From Acidobacteriota bacterium (GTDB taxonomy: Bacteria > Acidobacteriota > Terriglobia > UBA7540), in NCBI GenBank assembly GCA_021817045.1, contig JAKAWG010000037.1:1-45407 (forward strand): a stretch of 45,407 nt of DNA, read 5' to 3'. A model generated the notes under the pieces. It was not told the origin of the DNA and ran no database searches. It saw only the letters and a list, made by a program, of their open reading frames with translations. This document shows positions 1-8,639 of the stretch, one piece after another (position 1 is the first letter of the stretch; the number at the start of each line of letters is the position of its first letter). The position numbers were made by a program, and so were the translations under genes.

Positions 1-298
1 ATCGTTTTGTGATGTCTGCGGTCAAGCGGGCGGCGGGTCCATGGTAATCGGGTAGCGTAGAGTTTGCGCGGTTTAAACTCTGCGGTTCGTCGGAGAATTC
101 GACACCAAAAGCCCCGGACTTTCTGAGGTGCGAAAGTCTGATGCGCTACCTGCTATTTGCAGGCCGGGAATCCACGAATCCGCAGCATAGAAAACATGGC
201 TACCCGCCTTTCGGCGAATTGACAAGCCGGCGAAATGGCATTACTACTGATAATTGGCGCCAGGGCGCTCAATAAATCTTGGTCGAAGGAGTTCCACC
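1..298. other. Non-coding left edge with two hairpins
   Basis: No convincing gene is visible here. Two perfect inverted repeats can be read: AGAGTTT at 59-65 with AAACTCT at 75-81, and GACTTTC at 117-123 with GAAAGTC at 132-138. Neither is followed by a T-run, so they are not clear terminators. The stretch may be the 5' region of the dioxygenase gene that follows, whose Shine-Dalgarno-like AAGGAG lies at 286-291. Confidence 0.4.
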
Positions 299-1315
299 GT
301 GTCGGTGAGCACCGTGCAGTTTCAGCTTGATCAGCATCAAATGCAATTCTTTAAGGACGAGGGTTACCTTGTCGTCGAAAATCTCTTCACCGATGAGGAG
401 TTGCAGCCCGTTATTGACGAGATCAGCCGTGCGCTGGACGAGAGTTGCCGCGCGGCGGTGGCCGCCGGCCAGCTTTCCCGCACCTACGAAGAATACGACT
501 TCGAGCACCGCCTCGCCTATATCAACGATGAGAACGTTGACGTCGCGAAGTCGCTCTGGGATATCCGCCTCGTGCTGCCGAGCTTCTTTGGCCTCATAAC
601 CAATCCCAAGCTCTTGGACGTCGCCGAGCAAATCTGCGGCCCTGAACTCATCGCGTCCAGCGTCTATCGCGTGCGCCCCAAGGTGCGAAATCACAAGTGG
701 AGCGCCGTACCCTGGCACCAGGATTCGGGTTACTTTGAGCCCTATTGCGATCTGGGACTGATTCTCACCGTCTGGCTTCCGTTGGTGGACGCGACCGTCG
801 AGCGTGGTTGTCTCTGGGTGATGCCCCGAATGCACAAGGGCGGGATCTTCTTCCACAAGCCCGACGACATGATTCATTACCTGGTCATTCCCGATGAGGA
901 GTTCGGCGGAAACAAGGCAGTGGCCGCGCCCGTTCCCAAGGGTGGCGTCCTGCTGCTGACCAATCGTACTCCTCACGCCAGCTTCGAGAACTGCACGGAC
1001 GTGGTGCGCTGGAGCATGGACCTGCGCTATCAGAGCGCCACGCTGCCGACCAATGCCAACATCACCCGCCTTCCGGGGGAAACTCGGAGCGCTGATTCCG
1101 TGGGCGTCCCGGTTGCCTGCAATCCCCCTGAGCCGGATTTCCTGGTGCGCAGCCAACTCCGGCCGAACGAGATCATGAAGACCGCGGAGGAGTTTGTCGC
1201 TCTTCGCAACAATCACGTCTATGAGAAGGCCACCGACCGCTGGGGCTGGGCCCCTGAAAAGCGCAAGGACCCCATGGGCAATCCCTATAAAATGAACAAG
1301 GCGGCCAGCGATTAA
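299..1315 (+). CDS. Phytanoyl-CoA dioxygenase (PhyH) family protein
   Basis: This is a putative Fe(II)/2-oxoglutarate-dependent oxygenase of the PhyH family, 338 residues from the chosen start. The double-stranded beta-helix metal triad is visible: H140-x-D142 in the WHQDSGY stretch and the distal H226 in TPHASFEN, with R237 as a likely 2-oxoglutarate carboxylate anchor. The open frame extends upstream to a TTG at 254, but the GTG at 299 is preferred because AAGGAG at 286-291 is seven bases ahead of it and homology to the family starts just inside. The substrate cannot be told; PhyH enzymes hydroxylate lipids, small metabolites or natural-product intermediates. No signal peptide is visible, so it should be cytoplasmic. 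It appears to be a single-gene unit. A long antisense ORF over it is a codon-bias shadow. Confidence 0.85.
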   Translation: MSVSTVQFQLDQHQMQFFKDEGYLVVENLFTDEELQPVIDEISRALDESCRAAVAAGQLSRTYEEYDFEHRLAYINDENVDVAKSLWDIRLVLPSFFGLITNPKLLDVAEQICGPELIASSVYRVRPKVRNHKWSAVPWHQDSGYFEPYCDLGLILTVWLPLVDATVERGCLWVMPRMHKGGIFFHKPDDMIHYLVIPDEEFGGNKAVAAPVPKGGVLLLTNRTPHASFENCTDVVRWSMDLRYQSATLPTNANITRLPGETRSADSVGVPVACNPPEPDFLVRSQLRPNEIMKTAEEFVALRNNHVYEKATDRWGWAPEKRKDPMGNPYKMNKAASD

Positions 1316-1458
1316 GCCAGAGCCGTTAGTGCGGTTCCTCAGGCGTAATCCCCTGGCGCGGTGCAGCAGCCTGCCTTCCGGAGCCTGCAGAAGCATCGAT
1401 GTACGGGAATGGTTTAACCTGCGCAAAGCGCAAGCCTGCCGTCCGGGGTTTGCGGCGT

Positions 1459-1793
1459 TTATACAGAGCGACATAAATAGTTGCGCATCAGTGGTTGGCG
1501 GCGTATCAGGGCACGGCTTCAGCCGTGCCGCTGGGCCACGAGGAGGTATCAGGCTTTAGGGTCTGTGTGACAACTTCGGTTTTTCTGCTGTAGCGGCGCT
1601 CTATGAGCGCCGAATGTATTGAAGAATAAAGACCGGCGGTCAGAGACCGCCGCTACAATTGCACTTGTCACACAGTCGCTTTAGCCCAGAGGGCCTCAGC
1701 GGCTAAAGCCGGAGCTATAAATTCCCTACGAACGGCCCGGCTGAAGCCGTGCCCTGATACGCTACGCGCAGTAACTTTAGTCGCTCTGTATAA
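1459..1793. mobile_element. Non-coding element with 14-bp perfect terminal inverted repeats (MITE-like)
   Basis: TTATACAGAGCGAC at 1459-1472 is matched exactly in inverse orientation at 1780-1793, and the match continues imperfectly inward to a GCGC on each side. A second inverted pair lies inside: the block around 1501-1530 (GTATCAGGGCACGGCTTCAG) recurs inverted at about 1736-1765. The roughly 335-bp unit encodes no plausible protein. This is the shape of a miniature inverted-repeat element or a palindromic repeat pair; no transposase for it is in the window. The outermost bases suggest a TA or TTA target, but a duplication could not be confirmed. Confidence 0.6.
1565..1673. repeat. Inner REPIN-like palindrome pair nested in the larger element
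   Basis: GTGTGACAA at 1565-1573 pairs with TTGTCACAC at 1665-1673. Between them are two palindromes in opposite orientation: GGCGCTCtatGAGCGCC near 1594 and GGCGGTCagaGACCGCC near 1636, each linked to a GTAGC motif. The hexamer CTTTAG occurs just outside each end (1554-1559 and 1679-1684), which could be a duplicated target. The architecture resembles a REPIN (two inverted REP palindromes). Confidence 0.5.
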
Positions 1794-2252
1794 TGAGGAT
1801 TACCTATTACAGTGACTTCCAATGCTGTAGCGGCGGCGTCTCGCCGCAGGTTGTCCGGCGCTCCCTCCCTGTGTCAGCGCAGGCTTCGAGCGCCGATACA
1901 GAGGACGTTGTCTCTGTGATATGAAAACTCCGGTAGAGGAAAAATTGTGACAACTGTCTCAACGCAGTCTGATAGAATCTTGATTGTGGCGCGGAAGATG
2001 GAAAGGAAGAGGGAAAGAGGCGGCACGACGCAAAAAATTTCGGAACGAAGCCTAGCAAGCCTTTATAATCAATAACATTACAATTCTCTTATTAATCACA
2101 GGCTGGGCAGACTGGTCTGCGAAAGAAGGACTACGAGTCCGAACGATTTAACTAAAGACCGCTCGCTGGCCTGGAAGCTTGCCGGTTGTTTTGTGCCCGC
2201 TGCCTTCTGCTGTCCGCCTTATGCCTACTGGCCTTTGCCCGACCCGCCAATG
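1791..2252 (+). repeat. Long direct repeat, copy A (upstream of the radical SAM gene)
   Basis: About 460 bases starting at TAATGAGG are clearly similar, by eye around 80 percent, to 4077-4548, in the same orientation. Shared blocks include a palindromic GTAGC/GGCGTCTCGCCG segment near 1825-1860, the block TGATAGAATCTTGATTGTG near 1968, the block AAATTTCGGAACGAAGCCT near 2034, an A+T-rich stretch, and a final C+T-rich stretch near 2195-2235. It contains a TATAAT at 2064-2069 that could serve as a -10 element for the radical SAM gene. No protein-coding gene is convincing in it. It begins where the MITE-like element ends. Confidence 0.7.
2064..2069 (+). promoter_or_regulatory. Candidate -10 element for the radical SAM gene
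   Basis: A perfect TATAAT lies in the A+T-rich part of repeat A; the matching place in repeat B reads TAGAAT. There is no good TTGACA-like -35 at the usual distance, although GGAAC lies near 2042. A start of transcription about 2076 would give a leader of some 215 bases. Confidence 0.25.
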
Positions 2253-2290
2253 ATGCGGCGGAGGCGTGCATGGTTTTCCCGAGGTCAACG

Positions 2291-3916
2291 ATGAGCAAGG
2301 TCATTTTGGTCAATCCGGCGATGTCGACTATGGGGTACAGCGTTATCACCCCTCGATGGCTGTATGTGATCGCCCAAGCCACACCTAGGGAAATGGTCGG
2401 AGATCCCGTACTCTTTGACGAAGCTCTTCAACAATTCGATCCGGAAAAGGTTAATCCAGGCGATATCGTGGGGATCGGTATCAGCACGGGCAACTGCCTG
2501 GCCGGGTACAGAATCCTGCGGGATGCAAAATCGAGAGGCGCCACGGTCATAATGGGCGGCATTCACCCGACCATCTTTCCCGAAGAACCGCTAGAGATGG
2601 GGGCCGACGCAGTGGTCACAGGCAACGGGGATATTGTCTGGAAGCGTGCTGTGGAAGACGCCTTGAGTGGCAAGTTGCAGCGGCAATACCAGGGCGGACG
2701 GGTAGCTGGAGACGCCTTACTGAAGGCGCGATGGGACCTTCTCGACCCCGGGCAATACATGTTTCCTACGGTCCAGACGGTTGCCGGATGCCCGGAGAAC
2801 TGTAGCTTCTGTTCCGTCTGGGTGACCGAAGGCCGCCAACCCCGCCAGCGGTTGGCCGAGAAAATCATCGAAGAGGTCAACGAGTTGTACGATCTTGGCG
2901 TCCGATACATCATTTTTGCCGACGACAATTTTAATCCTGCCACGCTCGGCCGCATTGCGCGTGAGCCAAGCCCTGCCAAGCGAAAAGAGCTCGAGCAGAT
3001 TCGGGAGGAGAGGCTGAAATTCTTTGATGAATACGACCGGTCAGTCCCGCGCAATCTATACGCCTTCACGCAAATGACCACCGAGGCGACGAGCGACCCC
3101 GAGTACCTCTCCGCGATGTATCACAAGATGCGGATCAGGGCAGCGCTGGTTGGGATCGAGTCGTTTTCTGAGGAAGGATTAAGAACCGCCAATAAACAGT
3201 GGAATCCTGTCGGCCGCAACATGGTCGAGACGATCCAGAAGATTCAAGACGCTGGGATCGTGGTACTCAGCTCAATCATTTGCGGGCTTGAAACTGACAC
3301 CGTACAGACAATTCGGATGATGAGGAAGTTTGCCCTGGAGTCTTGCTCTGTGTTGGCTCAGTTCCCCTTCTACCACCCCTATCCCGGAACAAAAGATTTC
3401 TACGAAATGGTCCGGGACAAGCAAAACGGCGCGAGACCGGATTTTGTGCCGAAACACAAGGTCAAACTCCGTGACGACAGATTCTGGCTGAAGCTGCAGA
3501 ACGAGGTGGACCTAATCGATCACCCGAACATCAAGCGGGAAGAACTCCTTGCGGAAAGCCGCAAGTGCTGGGACGCGTTCTATTCAGTGAGGGAAGTGGT
3601 TCGACGTATTGCGCGCCCGCCGGTGAGAAACTGGGCGTTGCCTGGTAGGTTTATCTATCTGCTCTTCTGCCTGGCTTTCAGGCGGATTTATGGCGGGCAG
3701 GGTATGGCCGCAGACGGTGTGCGAACCAGGCGCCTCGGTGCCGGTACGCGAGTAATGATCAGAATCGGCGTCAGAGCTTACAACCGTTTCTTTCGACGGC
3801 GGCTGGGAATTCGCGTAGGTCATCCGTTGGGGCAGGACGCTGCGGGCGTCGGCGTCAAGGCCGACGCCCAGGCCGCGGGGCCGATTGCCGCGCGACGCAG
3901 TCACGAACGAGTCTAA
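2291..3916 (+). CDS. B12-binding domain radical SAM protein
   Basis: A 541-residue protein. The N-terminal ~150 residues form a cobalamin-binding-like Rossmann region (DIVGIGISTGN, VIMGGIHPTIFPEE, ADAVVTGNGD). It is followed by the radical SAM cluster motif C167-x3-C171-x2-C174 (CPENCSFC), a TIM-barrel region and an Arg-rich C-terminal tail. Such enzymes methylate or rearrange unactivated carbons in lipids, hopanoids, cofactors or natural products; the substrate here is unknown. The frame is open upstream to a TTG at 2186, but that part reads through the repeated DNA of copy A. The ATG at 2291 is preferred because GAGG at 2281-2284 precedes it and the domain starts directly (MSKVILVNP). The gene stands alone between two direct repeats, which hints at an acquired cassette. 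Confidence 0.85.
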   Translation: MSKVILVNPAMSTMGYSVITPRWLYVIAQATPREMVGDPVLFDEALQQFDPEKVNPGDIVGIGISTGNCLAGYRILRDAKSRGATVIMGGIHPTIFPEEPLEMGADAVVTGNGDIVWKRAVEDALSGKLQRQYQGGRVAGDALLKARWDLLDPGQYMFPTVQTVAGCPENCSFCSVWVTEGRQPRQRLAEKIIEEVNELYDLGVRYIIFADDNFNPATLGRIAREPSPAKRKELEQIREERLKFFDEYDRSVPRNLYAFTQMTTEATSDPEYLSAMYHKMRIRAALVGIESFSEEGLRTANKQWNPVGRNMVETIQKIQDAGIVVLSSIICGLETDTVQTIRMMRKFALESCSVLAQFPFYHPYPGTKDFYEMVRDKQNGARPDFVPKHKVKLRDDRFWLKLQNEVDLIDHPNIKREELLAESRKCWDAFYSVREVVRRIARPPVRNWALPGRFIYLLFCLAFRRIYGGQGMAADGVRTRRLGAGTRVMIRIGVRAYNRFFRRRLGIRVGHPLGQDAAGVGVKADAQAAGPIAARRSHERV

Positions 3917-4076
3917 ACAAGCGATCCTATTTGTTTGTGTTCGAATCAGCGGGATCGCCATACTCATCGGGCGTTGTGTGAACGAGGAAAAGTTTCCTGT
4001 TGGGTAAGGGACCGACGCGGTATCGGCGCCGTAGCAGCTAGCGCACACCTCCGCTTTTTGAGGTTTGCCGACTCTT
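3917..4076. other. Gap after the radical SAM gene
   Basis: No gene is seen. An imperfect hairpin, CACACCTC near 4043 with GAGGTTTG near 4060, could end the radical SAM transcript, but it has T residues in its loop and no T-run behind it. Confidence 0.25.
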
Positions 4077-4548
4077 AATGAGGGTCACATATTATAGTGA
4101 CCTCCAATGCTGTAGCCGCGGCGTCTCGCCGCCGGTAGTTCGGCGCTCCCATCCTGCGTCAGGGCAGGCTCCGAGCGCCGCTACAGAAGACGTTGGCACT
4201 ATGATGTGAAAACCCCGGTAGAGGGAAAAACTGTCTCATCGGTCTCCCCTGTCTCACCGCAGTGTGATAGGATCTTGATTGTGATGCAGACGACGCAGAC
4301 GTGAAGAGAAGGAGAGTCAGCACGACAAAAAAAATTTCGGAACGAAGCCTACCAACCTTTTAGAATCAACAATATTAGACTTTTCTAATCAATCACAGGC
4401 TGAATAGACCGGTCGGCGAGAGACGGACTACGGGTCCGAACGATGTAACCGAAGATCGCTCGTTGGCCTGGAACCCTGCCGGCTGCTTTGCGCCCGCTGC
4501 CTTCTGCTGTCCGCCTTCTGCGTGCTGGCCTTCGCCCGACCCGCCGAT
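4077..4548 (+). repeat. Long direct repeat, copy B (upstream of the TonB-receptor-like gene)
   Basis: This is the partner of 1791-2252, in the same orientation and starting with the same TAATGAGG. Small insertions and deletions separate the copies, but the order of the conserved blocks is the same up to the C+T-rich tail and the CGACCCGCC that ends the similarity. The two copies bracket the radical SAM gene exactly, so recombination between them would remove that gene and place copy A directly before the TonB-receptor-like gene. Confidence 0.7.
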
Positions 4549-4701
4549 CTTCGAGTTGGGACGAAGCGGAGCAAGTTGCCGCTCTTCGCAATAATGAGCG
4601 GGTACAGGCCGAGTTGGCCGGCGCGGGGTTGAGGTACAACCATTTCATCCTGAGCGTGTATCATAGTAGAGCCGCGTTCGCGGTACACAGGACAACCAAC
4701 A

Positions 4702-7269
4702 TTGCCCTTTACCCCCCCGTCCTCGTCGCAAGCCGCTCGGTCGAGGCGTGCAGGCTCGCTCCTGAATTACGTTGCTTTTCCTATGTTTGCGGCACTCGCG
4801 GCAACCCTCGCAGCTTCAGCACAGAATCAGGCCCGCGGAACACTTCGAGGTGTGGTGACCGTGATCGGTGCCGGGGGGCAGGTGGTCGCGGCGCGGCGCG
4901 TGGCCATTCGTCTCGCGGGAACGCCCGACGGAACTCCCAGATTCACTACCGTCACCTCCAGGACCGGGGTCTACGAAATCGACAATATTCCGGCGGGGAA
5001 ATACATCCTCAGAGCATCGGCCCCAGGCTTCAAAGCCACGACGCTTAAGATTACCATTCAGGCGAGTCGTGCCACGACTCAAAACATCCGGCTTCAGATT
5101 GCGGAGCTGCAGCAGGAAGTGGAAGTCCACGCAACCGCTCCGGTCATAAGCGCCGGACGTGTATCTCCGCCCGCTACGCTTACGTCTAAGCAAGTCGAGT
5201 CCGTGCCAGTTCCAGAAGAGAAGACGCAAGAGGAGTTAAGACTACTTCCCGGAGTGATTCGCAGGCCCGAGGGCACCACCTACATCAGAGGGTTGAACGA
5301 AAGCTCAGGAATGTTCGAGATTGATCAAGCCGAGGCGGTGGATCCGGTAACCGGCAACTTCATTATCGACCTCCCCATCGACGCAATCCAAAACCTGCAA
5401 GTTAATGAAGCCCCATTTCTCGCGGATGAAGGCGGCTTCATTGGTAGCCTGACCAGCGTCAGCACAAAATCGCCGCAGGACGCGTGGCATTTCCACCTTG
5501 GCAACATCTTTCCTCACGTCCTTGCCGAGCAAGGCCGCCTCATCGGCGCCAAGATGTTTGAGCCGCGAGTCTACGTAACCGGGCCGCTGCTGGCGGGGAA
5601 ATTGAACTTCTCAGAGGCGATCACCTACGAGCTCAACCGAGATAACGTACGCGGCCTTCCTTGGCCCAACAACGTGACTACGACGACGGGAATGAATTCC
5701 TATACCACCCTCCAAGCCCTGCTCTCTGACCGCAACATTTTGACCGGACACCTTCAGTTCTTTCCTGAGCGGCAGGCAAACGCCAATATTGACGCGCTTA
5801 TCCCCAAACCCGCTTCAGAAAATTACGGCCAGCGTGGATTTTCGGCAAGCGGGACGGACCGCCGGAGCGTGTCTTCCGGAACCACTTTCACGACGATGTT
5901 CCATTTTTTGGGCGTCCGTAACTACACCCACGCGCAGGGGCAGTTCGACATGCTCGTGACGCCGGTCGGATTTGGCGGCAATTACTTCAACGATTGGAAC
6001 CGGTCGAGCACCCTGGAAGAAGCCGAGGAAACTGTCGACTTGCCGCAGGCGCACTGGCTTGGCAGGCAGAATTTTACCTTCGGCGCATACGCCAACCACC
6101 GCTCCTACAGTGGTGCGAACGTCTCGCGGCCGATCCAAATTCTCGATGCAAATAGTTCCATGGTTGAAAGCATTGGATTCACAGGCGGCAGTCCGCTCAG
6201 TGCCAGCGTTACCCAATTCTCCGGGTATGCCAGCGACCAGTGGGCGATTAGCTCTCGTCTGGCACTGAACCTTGGGTTCCGCGGGACGGCCCAAACCGTT
6301 GGAACATTCTTCGCGCCAATGCCGCGTATCGGCCTCGTGTTTACGCCCGACCGGCGGGGTAAGACCGTCGTTCGTGCCACGGCAGGTGTCTTCTACGATC
6401 AGTTTCCGCTGCTTGCCGCCGACTTCGGCGCCAACCCGGACCGGATCGTCACGCTCTTCGGCGCGAACGGTCTTCCCAGTCTTTCCCCTGCAACCTTTGT
6501 CAACCAGTGCGCAGAAACGGTCGGTACCAGTTTGCGGGTGCTGCCGAGTTGCTCGGCTTTCGATACCACGCCCTACAGCACGACCTGGCGCGTCGAAGTG
6601 GCAAGGCAAATCAGCAGAACCTTGCGCGCGCGGATCGGATACCTATGGAGCTCGACAGACAACAACTTTGTGGTCAGGCCGACAACTCTCGCAGGCTCAG
6701 GCCCTGCGATGCTCCTCCAGAATAACGGCTCCTCGCGCTATCGCGCATTCGAAGCAGCGCTGGATTTTGTCCCAAATGATCGACTTCGCCTCTATGCTAC
6801 TTACGTCCACAGCAAAAGCCTGGGCGATCTGAACTCGCTCTCGCAGCTTTTCGGAACCTATTTACAGCCGGTGATTCAGCCAAACGTGTTTGCTAACCTT
6901 CCCTCCGATGTGCCTGACCGTTTCACGGCTCTTGGAACTATCGGGCTTCCCTGGAAGATAACCTTCAGTCCCGTGATCGATGTGCAAAGCGGCTTCCCAT
7001 ACTCGAATTTTGATGTCTTCCAGAACTACGTCGGCGTCCCGAACAGTTTTCGCTTCCCAACCTATTTCAGCTTCGACTTCAGTGTTTATCGCGAGTTTCG
7101 TCTGCCGTTTTTCAAGAGGCACAAATTCCGTATTGGGCTCTTTTCCCTCAACACCACGAACCGGGGAAACCCCACTGCAGTTTACAGCGATACAGCGTCC
7201 CCTTACTTCGGCCACTTCACTGGACCCGAAAAACGCGTCGATGGGGTAATTTTCGATGTTGTTCACTGA
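4702..7269 (+). CDS. TonB-dependent-receptor-like outer-membrane protein with carboxypeptidase-regulatory domain
   Basis: An 855-residue Oar-like protein. Residues 1-41 look like a signal peptide with an RR pair and a hydrophobic run ending in ASAQ. Residues ~45-125 form a carboxypeptidase-regulatory-like beta-sandwich (GVYEIDNIPAGKYILRASAPGF). Residues ~150-270 resemble a plug domain (LPGVIRRPEGTTYIRG, IDLPIDAIQNLQVNE). The remainder is a beta-barrel rich in aromatic strands. The start is a TTG with AGGA at 4689-4692 nine bases ahead; an ATG at 4783 would cut into the signal peptide. The C-terminus ends in FDVVH, not in the usual terminal aromatic residue, so the last strand may be altered. 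Such proteins probably import or bind oligosaccharides. It is convergent with the regulator gene to its right. Confidence 0.85.
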   Translation: MPFTPPSSSQAARSRRAGSLLNYVAFPMFAALAATLAASAQNQARGTLRGVVTVIGAGGQVVAARRVAIRLAGTPDGTPRFTTVTSRTGVYEIDNIPAGKYILRASAPGFKATTLKITIQASRATTQNIRLQIAELQQEVEVHATAPVISAGRVSPPATLTSKQVESVPVPEEKTQEELRLLPGVIRRPEGTTYIRGLNESSGMFEIDQAEAVDPVTGNFIIDLPIDAIQNLQVNEAPFLADEGGFIGSLTSVSTKSPQDAWHFHLGNIFPHVLAEQGRLIGAKMFEPRVYVTGPLLAGKLNFSEAITYELNRDNVRGLPWPNNVTTTTGMNSYTTLQALLSDRNILTGHLQFFPERQANANIDALIPKPASENYGQRGFSASGTDRRSVSSGTTFTTMFHFLGVRNYTHAQGQFDMLVTPVGFGGNYFNDWNRSSTLEEAEETVDLPQAHWLGRQNFTFGAYANHRSYSGANVSRPIQILDANSSMVESIGFTGGSPLSASVTQFSGYASDQWAISSRLALNLGFRGTAQTVGTFFAPMPRIGLVFTPDRRGKTVVRATAGVFYDQFPLLAADFGANPDRIVTLFGANGLPSLSPATFVNQCAETVGTSLRVLPSCSAFDTTPYSTTWRVEVARQISRTLRARIGYLWSSTDNNFVVRPTTLAGSGPAMLLQNNGSSRYRAFEAALDFVPNDRLRLYATYVHSKSLGDLNSLSQLFGTYLQPVIQPNVFANLPSDVPDRFTALGTIGLPWKITFSPVIDVQSGFPYSNFDVFQNYVGVPNSFRFPTYFSFDFSVYREFRLPFFKRHKFRIGLFSLNTTNRGNPTAVYSDTASPYFGHFTGPEKRVDGVIFDVVH

Positions 7270-7290
7270 GCGCGGTATGGCAGAGTGCCG

Positions 7291-7333
7291 GCCAGGCGAC
7301 TGCGGCAGCCTCAGCGACGCCGCGGCGCCTGGC
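7291..7333. terminator. Bidirectional hairpin between convergent genes
   Basis: GCCAGGCG at 7291-7298 pairs with CGCCTGGC at 7326-7333, and an inner pair GCGGC (7302-7306) with GCCGC (7319-7323) extends the fold. It sits between the stop of the TonB-receptor-like gene and the stop of the minus-strand regulator gene, where it can serve both. There is no T-run, so termination may need Rho. Confidence 0.5.
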
Positions 7334-7337
7334 GGGG

Positions 7338-8639
7338 TCAAGGAATGCGGCGGACCTCGACCAAGTGAATGGTGCTGGGAGCGTTCTCCATGAACCGGGT
7401 GTGAATCAAGGCTTCAAACCAGACCGGGGTCTTCGGGACCTGTTTGAGGCCAAGGGCTTTCATCAGCGCCAGACGGCTTTGGGAATCCGAGAGGAATTGG
7501 CCAGTTGCTTCCGTTCCGGCCTGTTCCAGTCCCTGCAGAATTAAGACGCTCCCCTTCGCTCTTTCACCTGGAAGAATGGAAATGGTTGCGTAGTCCTCAC
7601 CCTCGGTTCCCTGCATCGTTCCCGTATAGGCGGTTTTTTCGCCAAGGCGCGGGTGTCTGTTGAGGAAAGACTTTTTACCGTTGCCGATCACCCTTTCCGA
7701 CTCGACAAAGTTGAGGCGAGGCTCAAAAAGAGACACCCAGGGGTTTGAACTGGTGCTGCCCAGAAAAACATAATTGGCCGTCTGCAAATCCCGCAGCCTC
7801 AGGTCCCGCGCCGACCTCGCGTAAAGGTTACCCTGCAGCGGACCAGCCAGCTTTAGGAGCGTCGTAGTCACGGATACGTCGGCGTACGAGGTCAACAGCG
7901 AGTTGGCGATGTAGTCGAATGCCAAGGTTTCGGCATGTGGGATTCGACGGGGAAGAAGATTCTGAGGGTAGCTCGGTTGCAAATACGCGTCCAACGATCC
8001 GGGCGTGTGAGCCATGATGCGAAGCATGCCGTAGTTGGCATCTGCCGCTACAATATAGGTTCGCTGGCGCGAAGTGAAAACTTCTGACAAGGGCCAGGGA
8101 ACCTGCGACCGGACCATTGCTGTGGCAGGCGAGGCTTTCGACTGGCGGGCGTGCAACCACAACAAGGCGCTCAAGACGGCGAATGCCGCCACGGCAATCC
8201 AGGGAACAATCACTGCGAGACCGTCCAACCGGTGGCGCCGCGCTGGGATTTCGCCGATAGCCACCCCCTCTGCATGTCTGTTTCGAAAAGAGGGCACGTA
8301 ATTGCCTCGCGGAATTTCCACAACGAGAGGCTCATTCTCTCCCCAAACATCGAAATATTCGTGAAGCCGGAAGCGGAGTTGCCGGACATAGACTCGAACT
8401 GAGCTATCCTCGGTCGGACTATAATCCGCCGGCTTTCCGAAAACCGCCCGCCCAATGTTCTGTTCAGAAAGCTCGTGCTCTTTACCCTGAAGAGTGGCCT
8501 CGGTCAGGTAGAGGAGGAGGTCTCGCAAACGGCTTGACTTTTGAAACGGTGGGCTTGAAACGATGCGTTCCACGAGTTGCCATCGTGGATCTGAGTCAAA
8601 CGGACGTGGATTAGCGCCGACTGGCACCACCGTGCTCAT
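7338..8639 (-). CDS. Membrane-anchored putative transcriptional regulator (acidobacterial type)
   Basis: A 433-residue protein from the preferred start. The N-terminal ~100 residues (RWQLVERIVSSPPF, LRDLLLYLTEATLQGK, NIGRAVFGKPADYSP, SVRVYVRQLRFRLHEYF, EIPRGNYVPSF) match a small domain I recognise from many acidobacterial proteins. It resembles the winged-helix part of ToxR/CadC-like one-component regulators. One membrane segment follows (VIVPWIAVAAFAVLSALLWL), then a ~250-residue domain probably outside the membrane. The frame is open to 8849, but the ATG at 8639 is chosen because GAGG lies eight bases before it; starts further out lack a ribosome site. It lies opposite to the large TonB-receptor-like gene, so it may sense substrate in the periplasm and control this locus. 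DNA binding is inferred. Confidence 0.65.
   Translation of the reverse strand: MSTVVPVGANPRPFDSDPRWQLVERIVSSPPFQKSSRLRDLLLYLTEATLQGKEHELSEQNIGRAVFGKPADYSPTEDSSVRVYVRQLRFRLHEYFDVWGENEPLVVEIPRGNYVPSFRNRHAEGVAIGEIPARRHRLDGLAVIVPWIAVAAFAVLSALLWLHARQSKASPATAMVRSQVPWPLSEVFTSRQRTYIVAADANYGMLRIMAHTPGSLDAYLQPSYPQNLLPRRIPHAETLAFDYIANSLLTSYADVSVTTTLLKLAGPLQGNLYARSARDLRLRDLQTANYVFLGSTSSNPWVSLFEPRLNFVESERVIGNGKKSFLNRHPRLGEKTAYTGTMQGTEGEDYATISILPGERAKGSVLILQGLEQAGTEATGQFLSDSQSRLALMKALGLKQVPKTPVWFEALIHTRFMENAPSTIHLVEVRRIP

Noticed and set aside
269..1474. 401-residue antisense ORF over the dioxygenase gene
   Set aside because: It mirrors the codon bias of the real gene, has no motif or ribosome site, and the plus strand has clear catalytic residues.
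2186..2290. N-terminal extension of the radical SAM protein
   Set aside because: The added residues come from repeated DNA shared with 4077-4548, and a better start with GAGG lies at 2291.
4385..4688. Minus-strand ORFs across the end of repeat B
   Set aside because: Their Arg/Gln/Ala-rich text arises from the C+T-rich repeat tail and differs from copy A by frame; no protein family is suggested.
5815..6609. 264-residue minus-strand ORF inside the receptor gene
   Set aside because: Shadow of a strongly biased coding strand; no motif.
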